Source of the DNA: Hippopus hippopus | Lineage: Eukaryota; Mollusca; Bivalvia; Cardiida; Cardiidae | Direction: 5' to 3' | DNA length: 64,000 nt | NCBI GenBank assembly: GCA_946811185.2 | Contig: OX328112.1 | Location: forward strand, 31,211,442 to 31,275,441 | Part shown: positions 12,424 through 24,228 of the stretch, piece after piece | Numbering within the stretch: position 1 is the stretch's first letter | How the letters are laid out: the number at the start of each line of letters is the position of its first letter | Notes under the pieces: model-generated | What the model was told of the DNA's origin: nothing | Databases searched by the model: none | The model's input: only the letters and a program-made list of their open reading frames with translations | Position numbers and translations under genes: made by a program

Positions 12424-13527
12424 ATTACAGAATATTATAATATTACTTCGAAAAATTTCTTCGATATAGCACAAATCCAGCACCATTTGCTTATTAGTTT
12501 ATGATTTTGTTTCTTATCCTTGGAATTAAAAAAAGGGGTAAAAGACGAATTTCCCGGAATAAATAACTGAAATTATACAGTGGTCTAGATGATTTCACAA
12601 AACACTAAAATGATATTCCTTTGAATTTTTATGCATTGGTATCTAACAATTCGGTCATCATGTATACCCATGGTCTGGAAATGCGTTTCCCTTAATAACT
12701 CACCATTCACTCACTACAATTTAATGCAATCGTATGAAATTTGGTAAGATTATGGAGAAAAATCATTTTTCTACGCAAAAACATGGCAGAAACCAACAAA
12801 ATACGAAATTTTGGATGAAATGCCTGCTACGAAAAGGTAACGCTCTCGAAAATTTAGCCCACGACGTCATCATCAGTGTAGCTAGACACATGTAATCACT
12901 TTGACCAAATTAGTTTTCGTACCGAAAAGATTAAACCCTATCATATTACCATATCAAAAAATAAAAATTAAATCAATGGTAAAATATAGGTAACCAAAAG
13001 CATTTTCATCCTGACCATCAAAGCTCAAGGCCTAGTTTCGTATTTTTTTCATAACCGATAGTTTTCTACCATTTTTTATTTTAAACTTCTTGTATGCGAT
13101 ATTTACCCCTCCTTAATTTGAAATCATATTTTTGGAGTGACAAATCACACCATAGCAAGTATTTAGAAGAGTGGACACAATTAAATGACGGCATGGTTAT
13201 ACAGTACACTGCGATACATTTGTAAAGTTTATATTCCCTTCAGAAATCCTGCAAGCAAAGAAAAAAAGGAAACAGATATTACCCGATATTTCCCACAATT
13301 TATTATCTCGTTAGACGACAAAATTGATCCACACGAATGTGCACATTAATAAAAATTGTAACTGTTTCTTGCTATCTTGGGAATAAACTGTTCACAATGA
13401 GCTCCACGCTGCAATCCACTGTTGTACAATTGCGCGGTATTGACAAGATCGATTAGAGTGATTACTTATCTTACAACTGATGATGACAGAGTTAGCTAAT
13501 ACATTGCTACTTGCAGACGACTTCTTC

Positions 13528-13528
<1 letters not shown>
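12424..13528. other. no gene seen
   Basis: I find no convincing exon, RNA gene or named repeat in this AT-rich stretch. Confidence 0.35.
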
Positions 13529-13558
<30 letters not shown>

Positions 13559-13559
13559 A
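13529..13559. repeat. (GTCT)n microsatellite
   Basis: About seven GTCT units inside a 117-codon frame (13,480-13,833) that I do not accept as a gene. Confidence 0.9.
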
Positions 13560-13668
13560 GCAGAGCAGCTTAGAAAAACTTGTGGTAATAGGTGAAATTT
13601 CTCGAAATGAGCATTCTGATATTGACAAAAATCTCTTCTACGAGAAAAATTCAGAGTGCTCCAAATTC

Positions 13669-13780
13669 AAAGCATTTGCAGACGACAAATTAAATGCTGC
13701 TCTAAATAAGGTACTTGTAGAAAACATCGTTGGAAAATCAAACTCTATCCTTATCCAACAATTTTTACAAAAGCCTTCTC
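13669..13780. repeat. degenerate family C copy with flank
   Basis: Keeps the typical left flank GCATTTGCAGACGACAAATT and GTAGAAAACATCGTTGG, but the palindrome is broken. Confidence 0.45.
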
Positions 13781-13912
13781 TCTCAACGTTATTAGGATAC
13801 GAGCTGTATCACAGGGTTCTAGCACAGAAGTAAATACAGTCCACAAATGTTCTCTATGTAAAGGAACTCTAAACAGTGCCCAATGCTGCTTACTCTTTCA
13901 GAGCCAAATAAC

Positions 13913-14176
13913 TGGCTTGCAACACGCGAAAAGGGGCATTCGGACATTTGCGTAAAGTGTCGTCTCGGATCAGCCTGTGCAGTCCGCGCAGGCTAATCCG
14001 AAACGACACTTTCCATTTTTTTATGTAATTTTCTGTTTTGCGCAAGTCTACTGTAGCACAAAATCTAATGTAGTCGTAAAGTGCCGTCTCGGATTAGCCT
14101 GCGCGGACTGTGCAGGCTGATCCGAGACGACACTTTACGCAAATGTCCCAATGCCCCTTTTCGAGGGTGGCAAGCC
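13913..14176. repeat. family B foldback MITE
   Basis: TGGCTTGCAACACGCG at the left and the inverse GGTGGCAAGCCA at the right. Two internal hairpins are separated by TAGCACAAAATCTAATG. Confidence 0.75.
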
Positions 14177-14304
14177 AAATTTATAAATTCGATCTCTTTT
14201 GATGGCTGAGAATACAATCTACCAAACTCAGACAGATTTATATACTGGACTTGACTAACTCGGCCGATCCCGTATCTACATCTAACTTCATCTGTATTAT
14301 AGGG

Positions 14305-14440
14305 TTAATTCACGTTTTTGAGGTCGTTAACATTCGCAGAGGCCTGAAAAATGGTTTAACGCCCGAGTGCGAAGCACGAGGGTGTTAAAGTATTTTGAGG
14401 TCCTCTGCGAATGTTAACGACAGTAAAAAACGTGAATTAA
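14305..14440. repeat. long inverted repeat, possible end of a larger element
   Basis: TTAATTCACGTTTTTGAGGT pairs with the right end CGTGAATTAA, and the centre is GTGCGAAGCAC. Sequence at 15,050-15,180 carries related motifs (GGGCGTTAAC, TTTATGCAATAATAGG) in the mirrored sense. The block 14.3-15.18 kb may therefore be one non-autonomous element. Confidence 0.55.
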
Positions 14441-15904
14441 TGCTATTATTGCATAAAGGAAGAGTCTTTTAACAATAATTTGCAACAATAGCAAAAATAT
14501 TTCCATAGAGATGCAAATAAGCGAACTTCAAATGTACTGGACATAAATGGGTAAAAAACCGAAGTCGGCGAAAAAGTATTTGTTACGAACAGTGAAGGGC
14601 CGTTAGTCCTACATGTCAGTTTTGATTCTCTCGGTGTAAATTCACTTCGAATGATTTTTAATACAAAGTGGACTTTTGTGGGATAAACTTGTACAGGTCT
14701 GGATCGATTTTAACTAGGATAAATGAGTGGATATGAATTTCTGTAACCGAAAGACGTCCAAGGGATAGATCTATATCAGCGAAAGAATTGCCGATCACGC
14801 TAAAAAGTGGGTGGGATGTAGCTGGTGTAGAGGGCATTTCACGAGTGATTTTTTGTTCAGATCTCGATTCGACGGAGATTCTGTGCAAAATTTTGTTTGT
14901 GGTGTACTAATACCATCAAAGACAAGCCATAAAGAGGATCTAATATGGTACAAGTTCCCACAGTTTGTTGGTCAGAGTCTACGGGAGTTCTGACAAGGAC
15001 AAACGTTGTTTACAAGGTAGGCCCGGATCGAGGATATTGATAGTACAAAGCCGGGCGTTAACGGCGCGTGAATTTACTGATTAATACACGTTTTCTCCCT
15101 TTAACACCCGGTTTTTACTCGTTAACACATGCTTATAACGGCCTGGAAAGGCACATTTTATGCAATAATAGGAGTTACCATTTTGAAATACTACCAGTCA
15201 CATCATCTTAAACATGGCGGCGCCCTGTAAATCGATTAGTAATGGCGACAACAACAAGTGATAAGCAACCTGTCGTTGAAAATGCCAACGCGATTGATAG
15301 ACCGAGTTAGAAAATAAATGTACAAACTGTTTGTCATGAAAAATGCATTTAGGAAGATTCGCACGGAAAATAGTGAGTAGTATTTGCTTTCTAAGTGATG
15401 TGTTACGATTTTAAGAACGGTGAGCGGTGTACTTCCGGCGAAGAAATGTACCGTGTAGGTGCATATCAAGGTATGTGATACACCCGAGGTTTGCCAGATG
15501 CTACTCAGCGTGTAAATGACGAGACAGATATAGAGCGTAATGTGTCTCCAGAGTATCTACACCATCATCTTATGGAGGGTCTTGAAAATAAATAATGCCA
15601 GGTTGCGTTCATTGAACCGTTTCTGTATCTTATACATGGTACTTCCGTGACAAAAGTCGTAAATGAGTACAATGTCTACTTTATGACCGAATACACGGCG
15701 GAGAAACCGTATTTAGCTTACAAGATGATATAATATATATACTTAAGAAGGGAGGCAGTCTGGTTTTGTCATACTGCAACAAGTAGGTTTCTGTATGCAA
15801 ATCTTCCAGTCTTGTAAAAGATCAATATGAAAGGAAGATTAACATATTAGGCCAAAGAGCACGACTTCTATTTTGCAACCGCGAAGTTGTGTTGTTAGAT
15901 TGTA
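14441..15904. other. no gene seen
   Basis: Contains several 60-77-codon frames on both strands, none with recognisable motifs. The first half may belong to the inverted-repeat element above. Confidence 0.35.
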
Positions 15905-16143
15905 TTGGGGTTTTAACAGCTTAGGTCGTACCACGGCGATCAGTGCACCCACGCATGTGTTTCCTGGCTTTCTGACACCAGTACTGACACAACTTTCTTT
16001 CCAAGTCACTGACTACTTTTCTCACATGCATCAGAGTGAGAGGCTAAAAATCGCCGGAAATAAAATTTTCCTTAACCGGGTATCGAACTCACAAACACCA
16101 AGTCACGAGTCGGATACACTAACCACTGAGCTACCTGGCCGGG
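15905..16143 (-). repeat. SINE-2, minus orientation
   Basis: On the minus strand it begins with a tRNA-like head: GGCCAGGTAGCTCAGTGG gives an A box, and GTGAGTTCGATACCC gives a B box. The body runs to TTAAAACCCC at the low end. A second copy with the same body is at 55.4-55.7 kb. Confidence 0.7.
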
Positions 16144-16279
16144 CCAAAAGTTGTAACTTTTTTTCATTTAACTCTTGACTACATGAAAACACGGGAACAC
16201 GTCTTTATTTAAAGCATTTGGAGACGACAAACTAAGTGTGACTCAACTAAAGGAATTAGTCTTTGGGCGAGTAGCAACC

Positions 16280-16400
16280 AGACTTAGCAAAGGAGAAAAT
16301 GCTGGATTCCACCATTTTGTCCTCTTCCGACAACATTAGAAAAGGAGAAAGTAGCGACATCCAGCATGGTCTCCATTTCAAACAACGATTTAAAGCCTTC
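16280..16400. repeat. degenerate family C tandem
   Basis: Two decayed units (GGAGAAAATGCTGGATTCC, GGAGAAAGTAGCGACATCC), each followed by a poor inverse arm. Confidence 0.4.
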
Positions 16401-16509
16401 TTGCTCAAGTTCTTAAAAATACAGGATTATTTGATAATGGGTAAAATCAAATGAAACGCCTTGTAATGTGAATAGCATAAAAAGAGCACCAAGTATTGGC
16501 GCCATCACG

Positions 16510-16735
16510 TTTAATCCTTATCCTGATGAATAAGTTAAACGGTACCTTCAAGCCGACAGTAAAAACGTTGCTATGGTTGCTATTTCAAAGTTGTTTTTGG
16601 CGGAAAATATCTTCATATCGGACAGTGTAGATCCAAGATCAGACTGCACGTTCTGTGCAGTCTGATCTTGATCTACACTGTCCGCAAAAGGTCTTTGAGT
16701 CGCGCTTGATCAGCCTAAAGGTTACATTATATGAT
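16510..16735 (-). repeat. family D foldback, reverse orientation
   Basis: GGACAGTGTAGATCCAAGAT faces TCTGATCTTGATCTACACTG. The extra base is now in the left arm, showing that the element is inverted relative to 3,057. Confidence 0.7.
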
Positions 16736-17144
16736 AGAAAATTTCTCCACGACGGTCTGGTCGTTATGAATATTGCATTTCGCGACAACGACAGCGCTAC
16801 GCTCGTTTATCAGTCTGTTAATTATCTCTGAAGTGGGGAAAATGTTGCTGCATTCTTGTAATAACTCTGAGAACTCCGGCAGATCTTTGGGACAAAAATA
16901 GCACTTACAGATGGAAGATAGACAGAAAAAAAAGAAAAAAAAAAAAAAAATGAGACAGAGAAAAAAAATGTTTTTGGGGAAATTATTTGATAACGAGAAA
17001 ACAAAGACACTAAGACACAAAAAGGACTCTGGTAACACAGAAAAGAAAAAGGCAAAAAGATGGACTGACAGGGGCGTCAATGAATTAAAAGAAAAATGAT
17101 AGAGTAAGAAAAAGAGAGAGACGACTAGAAAGATGAGAGACTAA

Positions 17145-18390
17145 TCTTACGAACGAAGTCCGTAACAAAGAAAGAAATGAACAAATGCATGGAAGAAATA
17201 AAGGGACCGGGCAGGATTCGAGCCCTAGAACACCCGGACGAAAAGCCAATACCATAATCACTGAGCTAAAGAGACATCTCCTCAACGCAGTTGTTAGGTA
17301 TTGTATTTAAATCGGGACGAAGGCATGCATGAAGGAGTGGTCTCCCGTAACACACCCCCTCTTAAAGTCATCATTTATTGATGACTCAAAGCCTTATTAG
17401 GCAGTAAGTCTATTATTTAGACAACAAATGTCCGTTTCTGGACAACAAATGGGATTAATGGCTCAATGGCCGATCCCGTACGAGCCCCCATCTTACGAAC
17501 GAAGTCCGTAACAAAGAAACAAATGAACAAATGCATGGCAGAAATAAAGGGACCGGACAGGATTCGAACCCTACAACACCCGGACGAAAGGTCAATACCA
17601 TAACCACTGAGCTAAAGAGACATCTCCTCAACGCAGTTGTTACGTATTGTATTTAAATCGGGACGAAGGCATGCATGAAGGAGTGGTCTCCCGTAACACA
17701 CCCCCTCTTAAAGTCATCATTTATTGATGACTCAAAGCCTTATTAGGTAGTAAGTCTATTATTTAGACAACAAATGTCCGTTTCTGGACAACAAATGGGA
17801 TTAATGGCTCAATGGCCGATCCCGGACGAGCCCCAATCTTACGAAAGAAGTCCGTAACAAAGAAACAAATGAACAAATGCATGGCAGAAATAAAGGGACC
17901 GGGCAGGATTCGAACCCTACAACACCCGGACGAAAGGTCAATACCATAACCACTGAGCTAAAGAGACATCTCCTTTACGCAGTTGTTAGGTATTGTATTT
18001 AAATCGGGACGAAGGCATGCATGAAGGAGTGGTCTCCCGTAACACACCCCCTCTTAAAGTCATCATTTATTGATGACTCAAAGCCTTATTAGGTAGTAAG
18101 TCTATTATTTAGACAACAAATGTCCGTTTCTGGACAACAAATGGGATTAATGGCTCAATGGCCGATCCCGGACGAGCCCCAATCTTACGAACAAAGTCCG
18201 TAACAAAGAAACAAATGAACAAATGCATGGCAGAAATAAAGGGACCGGGCAGGATTCGAACCCTAGAGCGCCCGGACGAAAGGCCAATACCATAACCACT
18301 GAGCTAAAGAGACATCTCCTCAACGCAGTTGTTAGGTATTGTATTTAAATCGGGACGAAGGCATGCATGAAGGAGTGGTCTCCCGTAACA
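17145..18390 (-). repeat. 346-bp tandem array with tRNA-like heads
   Basis: The unit repeats with exact spacing: GATTCG occurs at 17215, 17561, 17907 and 18253, each 346 bp apart, giving about 3.6 units. On the minus strand each unit carries a 73-nt tRNA-like head, GTCTCTTTAGCTCAGTGG (A box) to GGTTCGAATCC (B box). The two ends of the head would not form a good acceptor stem, so it is a tRNA-derived sequence and not a working tRNA. The rest of the unit includes CATCATTTATTGATGACTC. The units are nearly identical, suggesting recent amplification. Confidence 0.8.
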
Positions 18391-19495
18391 CTAAGAGAAA
18401 AATAAAAGAACGACTACGAAAGGGGAAGGGAGACGAGAGGATTGAATTTACGAGAAATAATACAGACTACGATGAAAAAGAAGAAAACAATAATATAAAA
18501 AAGACGTACAGAAAAGAACTTTTCAGTGGTAATATAAGACTGTTTCAAAGAAAACAGATGGCGAATAAAAACTAACAGAGAATTTGAGATATTGGAGAAG
18601 AAATAGATTTTTAATGAAAAGAGATTGACTGAAACAAAAGAGACCAAGACAAAGCATGGAGAATAAGACAAACTACTGAGAATTTGAAGAGACTTGGAGA
18701 AAGTATATGGAGATTAAATAAGAATGTAATTGACGAAAAGAAAACATAGAGACCAAGAGAAAAGCACAGAGACTAAGACAAAATACGGTGACGGAAAGAA
18801 ACTATAAAGACTTATAGAAAATAGACAGACAGAGAAATAAGGTAGAGGGTAAGGTGACCAAGACAGAGGAAATATGAAAAAATAGGGAGATTGACAAAAA
18901 ACGGGCAATTTGAAAGAAAATAGATGGACAGAGAAATAAATAATGTAGAGATTTGGAGAAAATAGGGAGACAAAGAAAAGTTGGGAGAATAGGAGGAAAT
19001 GGAGAAACTGAAAGAAAATACGGGATTGAGAGAAAATAGAGAGACAGGACAAAAATAGAGAAACTGGAGGAAAATATGGAGAATGGGGGAAAAGAAGGAG
19101 ACTACAAAAAAAAAAAAAAAAGAAAGAGAGACTAAGATAAAATAGACAGACTGACAGAAAATAGGAAAACTGAAAGAAAAGAGAAAACGAGACAAAACAG
19201 AGAGACCATGAAAAAAATAAAGAAACTTGGGGACTCAAGGGAAATTGTGAGAAAATAGGGACACCAAGAGTATGTAGGGAGACTAAGACCAATACAGAGA
19301 GACTTAAATTTAAGTTGGACATTGACAGAAAATAAGGATAAAAAGAAAAAACAGGCTGACTAAGAAAAATAGGAAGACTGAGAGAAATAAAGGGATGAAG
19401 GAATGGAAAATGAGTCACAAAAATGGAGGGATCAACGGAAAACAGAAAGTAAAGAGAGACTTAGAGATGAAACCGACACTTGATAAAATGACTTT
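18391..19495. repeat. purine-rich low-complexity region, part 1
   Basis: About 1.1 kb in which the plus strand is overwhelmingly A and G, built from loose variants of GAGAGACTAAGACAAAATA. The minus strand is correspondingly pyrimidine-rich and gives a 234-codon frame of Phe/Ser/Leu that I reject as a gene. Confidence 0.8.
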
Positions 19496-19507
19496 ACTAA
19501 GAAAAAT

Positions 19508-19800
19508 TGATTGATTGATTGTATGGTGTAAAACGCCGTTTTCAACATTATTGTGCACCTATCTATGCCTTCCTAGAGTTTCTTTTTACAAGTACTCTGC
19601 ACACTATTCTTGCAAAAGCCACTGGCTGCTTTCCCACAAAAGCCTCGTCAAAACAATGATCTGCGGTTAGAGAGGAATGAATCCTGTCGCAAAGAATATC
19701 ATCAATCCTCAGAAAGAAATCGGCCGAGCAGGGAATAAGACCAGCGACCCCCTAATCTCAAGTCCTGTACACTACCGACTGAGCTACCGGGACTCAGCCA
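19508..19800 (-). repeat. SINE-1 with 12-bp target duplication
   Basis: Full-length insertion in minus orientation, with tail TGATTGATTGATTG at the low end and tRNA-like head CTGAGCTACCGGGACTCAG at the high end. It is flanked by the direct repeat ACTAAGAAAAAT at 19496-19507 and 19801-19812. The duplication marks an insertion into the purine-rich tract. Confidence 0.85.
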
Positions 19801-19812
19801 ACTAAGAAAAAT

Positions 19813-20100
19813 AGAGAGTCTGTGAGATTATATGTAGATAATAAGTAAAACAGAGACGTTGAGAAAAATGAAATACTACGAAAAAAAAGGGGGAAATAGA
19901 CAAACTGTCAGACAAGAAATTTAAATTGACTACAAGAAAAAGCGTAATGCAAGAGAAACTTAAAGATGAAATAAACACTGAGACTTAAAGATAAAAAAAA
20001 AACTTAGGGGAAAAAATAAAGACTAAAAGATGAAAAAAAAAAAAGAGAAACTTAGGGGAAAAAAAGACAGACTGATAAAGAAAGGAAGGAAGAGGGAGAT
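19813..20100. repeat. purine-rich low-complexity region, part 2
   Basis: Continuation of the A/G-rich tract beyond the SINE, with AGAGAAACTTAGGGG repeats. Confidence 0.7.
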
Positions 20101-20330
20101 TAAATCTCTGCCAGTCTATTTATACAGATCTAGACGTCAAGGAAAATAAAAAATGTTTTCCATTTACAAAACGCCTTCTGTTAATTTCCGAGAATTCTAT
20201 ACTCTGATATGTTCGTATTGTTGACCAGTGATTGCATCTGTTTGTTATGCCAAGGAACGCCGGAAACCGACCTAATTAACGCATAACCGTCGCAGACGAC
20301 TTCTTTCGACTTCCAGAAATATCGCCTTTT

Positions 20331-20399
20331 GAAAACGTTGTGGTAAAAGGAGAAATTGCTCGTAACGAGAAATGTTCTCCTTTTACCACAATGTTTTCA
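20331..20399. repeat. family C palindrome, variant centre
   Basis: Arms GTGGTAAAAGGAGAAATTGC / TTCTCCTTTTACCACA with centre CTCGTAACGAG in place of CTGGTTACCAG. Confidence 0.65.
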
Positions 20400-20559
20400 T
20401 ATGTATTTATAGATTACAATGGTACTTGATATTTTTTAGGGAACTCTTATAAGGATGTTTTCAGAGTCGCCTGCTGCAGATTTTGTTACAGGGAGGCAGT
20501 AATTTAACCCTTTTAATGTTTTTACCCTTAACCTGAGGAAACAAATATTGCAAATTTCA

Positions 20560-20690
20560 AAGTTTTTTTTTTTTCGGGGGGGGGGGGTGGGTTGATGCCT
20601 TTAACAGACAGTGCAGATCCAAGATCAGACTGCACGTTCTTGCGTCTCAAAAAGCGTCTTGAGTCGCGCTGAGCAGCCTAGGGGTAAAGA
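20560..20690 (-). repeat. family D fragment
   Basis: GACAGTGCAGATCCAAGATC followed by GAGTCGCGCTGAGCAGCC; the second arm is deleted. A G homopolymer precedes it. Confidence 0.5.
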
Positions 20691-20799
20691 TATGAACTGC
20701 ATGTAACCTCTTTTCAGTAATTTGAAAAAAAAAATGAAATATTGTTTAAACAATGCTGTTTTGTCCTAAGTATTTATAAAAAAAAAAATATCGCAATGA

Positions 20800-20865
20800 A
20801 TAGATCCAAGGTCAAACTGCACTTTCCGTGCCTTCTGATCTTGACCGACACTGTCTGCAAAAAGC
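20800..20865 (-). repeat. family D core fragment
   Basis: AGATCCAAGGTCAAACTGCA faces TTCTGATCTTGACCGACACT; strongly diverged. Confidence 0.5.
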
Positions 20866-21057
20866 GCATAATATTGCTCTTATACAACTGAAGGATATCC
20901 AATTTATCTGGTCAAAGGCGAGGACTCAGACTATAGAAAACGAAATTCTATACAAACACTGTCAGATTGTAAAGTGTGTCAAGACTGAACGGAGACAAAT
21001 CATACTTGGTACTGTCTTCGTCCGTTTCCGTGAAGACCCGTTTTATGTTTTATATTC

Positions 21058-21331
21058 ATTGCCATGCCTTGGAAAAAATGGGGGTCTAAATGTCTCTCCG
21101 CAGTGCTTCATACTAAGCAAGTCATCACACTCATGGTATGGATTCTGAAAATCTAGTTTGCCTAACAACTGACTGAATCATGAAGTAGATTTGTCTTTGA
21201 ACATGTAGAAAATTTATCGAAAAAGTCTCGATCGAAGTCAGCCTGCGCTGCCTGCACGGCCTGTGCTGGCTTACCTCAGCCAATATCTTTTGCAGATGCA
21301 TTAAACTCCCTTTTCACAGAGCATGGCTCAC
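21058..21331. repeat. family A foldback MITE, diverged
   Basis: Left end ATTGCCATGCCTTGG is eroded. The right end ACAGAGCATGGCTCA is intact, and the central GCGCAGGC hairpin is mutated. Confidence 0.55.
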
Positions 21332-21854
21332 ACGGTTTTGCCAGATTCAGATTGAATCTTGTACAAATACTTATATAGAAATTAATAAAAGAGATCAAAC
21401 TCAAAATGTCAATTTAAAAAAAAGAAAATTTAAACCCCATATTTTCAACCCCAGATTTTAATCCAATACTGATACAGTAAACTAGTCAGCTCAAAAAACA
21501 AGCTTTACTGAAGAAATTTCACGGAATATGACGATGTCTCAGTCAGTTAAATCTGTCAATCAATACTAAGATATGGTTGTCCCAGGATAACCTTAAACGC
21601 GGGAAAACATGGTATGATCTACAACAGGGAAATCAGCGTTATGCATCAAAGTTATATCAGAAGTAATTATCAGTTATGACTTCACTGCCCCCTGCAGACG
21701 ATTTGTTGTCTTGCACCACCTGTGAAAACATGTGACGAAAAAAGAAATTACTCGTGACGAGCTATTTCTGTTTAAGCAAAATGTTTCCACATCATTTAAT
21801 TTTATGAACAGAACAGAACAAAAATTAACAAGTTTGTGTTTTAATATATATGTT

Positions 21855-23654
21855 TTCATGTATTAAACCTTAGTAACAAGTATGTGTTTCCACATGTTTT
21901 TATGAGTTAAACTCCACGTGTATTTGTTACGTTTTTCCACATGTTTTCGTGCATTAAACCTATCTAACAAGTACATTTTTTCGCATACTGACCATAGTAA
22001 CAAGTATTTGTTTGGACAAATTTTCATTAATTAAACCTTAGTACAAAGTACATATTGTCACATGCTGTTGCATTGTAAACGAAAGTAAAAAAATACACAT
22101 TTTCACTTTTTTTTGCTATTTATTTATTTATCTTTTTTCTAAATGTTGTAAACCTTAGTAACAAGTGTATGTTTTAATATGTTCCATATATTAAACATTT
22201 GTAAAAAGTATTTGTTTAGTCATATTTTAAGCCTTAATGTCAAGTAAATGTACACATGTTTTCGCGCGTTTTTATGCATTAAAACTTAGTAAAAGCTTCA
22301 TGATTTCACATCTTTTCAAGAATTTAAGCATAGAAACCAGTGTGTGTGTTTTTTCCATGTGTTAAACTTTTATCACAAAAAGGTGTTTTTAGAAGTTTTT
22401 ATGTATTAAACCTTGGTAAAAAGTTCGGATATTCGCACGTTTTCATATATTGAACTCAGATAAAGGTTGGTGTTTTCACATTTTTTTTTTTTTTTTAATC
22501 AAAGCCTGATTTAACAAATTTAACCTTAGTAACAAGTACATGTTTTTTACATATGTATTGGCATATTAGGCCTTGGTAACAAGTACACTTTATCAATTTT
22601 TTAAATGTATTAAACCTTGGTAACAAGTACAAGTGCAAGTTGTTAAATTTTTTAATGTATTCAACCTTGGTAACAAGTACAAGTGCAAGTTGTTAAATTT
22701 TTTAATGTATTCAACCTTGGTAACAAGTACAAGTGCAAGTTGTTAATTTTTTTAATGTATTCAACCTTGGTAACAAGTACAAGTGCAAGTTGTTAAATTT
22801 TTTAATGTATTCAACCTTGGTAACAAGTACAAGTTCAAGTTGTTAAAATTTTAATGTATTCAACCTTGGTAACAAGTACAAGTTCAAGTTGTTAAATTTT
22901 TTAATGTATTCAACCTTGGTAACAAGTACAAGTGCAAGTTGTTAAATTTTTTAATGTATTCAACCTTGGTAACAAGTACAAGTGTAAGTTGTTAAATTTT
23001 TTAATGTATTCAACCTTGGTAACAAGTACAAGTTCAAGTTGTTAAATCTTTTAATCTATTCAACCTTGGTAACAAGTACAAGTTCAAGTTGTTAAATCTT
23101 TTAATCTATTCAACCTTGGTAACAAGTTCAAGTTGTTAAATCTTTTAATATATTCAACCTTGGTAACAAGTACAAGTTCAAGTTATTAAATCTTTTAATG
23201 TATTCAACCTTGGTAACAAGTACAAGTGCAAGTTGTTAAATCTTTTAATGTATTCAACCTTGGTAACAATTACAAGATCAAGTTGTTAAATCTTTTAATG
23301 TATTCAACCTTGGTAACAAGTACAAGTGCAAGTTGTTAAATCTTTTCATGTATTCAACCTTGGTAACAAGTACAAATTGTTAAATCTTTTAATGTATTCA
23401 ACCTTGGTAACAAGTACGTGTTCTCATATGTATTAGCATATTAAACCTTGGTAACAACTACGAATTTTCGCATGTTTTCATGTATTCAACCTTAGTAACA
23501 AGTTCGTGTGTTTACCAAGTTTTCATGTAGAAAAACCTTTGTTGTTTTCAGATGTTTTCGGGAATAAAAAATCAGGTAACAGTTCATGGTTTCACATATT
23601 TTTTATGCATTAAACATCGGTATCAAACTTGTATTTGATTTTACATGTTTAAAC
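21855..23654. repeat. 45-50-bp minisatellite, degenerate left, homogeneous right
   Basis: The left part has loose units (TTAAACCTTAGTAACAAGTA). From about 22,600 to 23,420 the unit is a regular 50 bp with the core CAACCTTGGTAACAAGTAC, present about 16 times with few changes. There are no unique spacers, so it is not a CRISPR-like array. Confidence 0.85.
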
Positions 23655-24228
23655 TGTTATGTAGATAGGATATACAGTGACCTGATTTCAGAATATTCTA
23701 GAAAGATGAAGAACATTTATTGGTTTTTCCATTGTGGTTATTTTTAGAAACAGGTTGTAAGTAAACAAGCTGTTTACTAATCGATGATGTCATCTTTCTA
23801 GAAAAGACTAATCTAGAATTTTCCAAGCTGATATAAATAGGAGTGACTTACTTGATGATTTTGGATTTTGAAGTTAGACTTGTGGCTTTGTGGATACAGA
23901 ATTAGTGAAAAGTGTTGGATTTAACTTGGGATATACATCTGTAAGTTGGAATAATTTTATTTTGATACAGGTTGCTCATATCTACTTGCAAGTTGAAACT
24001 ATTGTTAATTTAGGTTTTAGGAACCAGAAATTTCATTCTTTTGTAGTCCAAACATTATTGTTAATTTTGAGGGACTTATTTTATTTCAACAGTCTAAGAT
24101 TAGAATTGACAAAATTTCATTCAAACTTAACGCCTATTGTACTCTTTTGTCTTTGTTCATTAATAAATATTGTTAACTGTTAAAGGCTTGTTGCTGGTTT
24201 TCTTTCTCATTACGCTTGGCTCGTAACA
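23655..24228 (+). mobile_element. solo LTR of an LTR retrotransposon
   Basis: Starts TGTTATG and ends CGTAACA, so TG...CA with a short terminal inversion (TGTTA / TAACA). The 4-bp target duplication AAAC sits immediately outside both ends (23651-23654, 24229-24232). A TATA box (TATAAATA, 23832) and an AATAAA signal (24162) lie in the order expected for U3-R. It interrupts the minisatellite, which resumes afterwards. No internal gag-pol sequence is present. A 4-bp duplication suits the Gypsy or BEL groups. The 97-codon frame inside is not a gene. Confidence 0.75.

Noticed and set aside
13480..13833. 117-codon plus frame
   Set aside because: It runs through a GTCT microsatellite and a decayed family C copy; no domain.
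17203..17275. Possible functional tRNA gene in the 346-bp array
   Set aside because: A and B boxes are present, but the 5' GTCTCTT and 3' end do not pair as an acceptor stem.
18714..19418. 234-codon minus frame rich in Phe, Ser and Leu
   Set aside because: It is the complement of the purine-rich tract. Low complexity, no domain, and an overlapping second frame of the same kind.
22600..23420. Regular repeats that might be mistaken for a CRISPR array
   Set aside because: The 50-bp units are continuous with no unique spacers, and the context is animal nuclear DNA.
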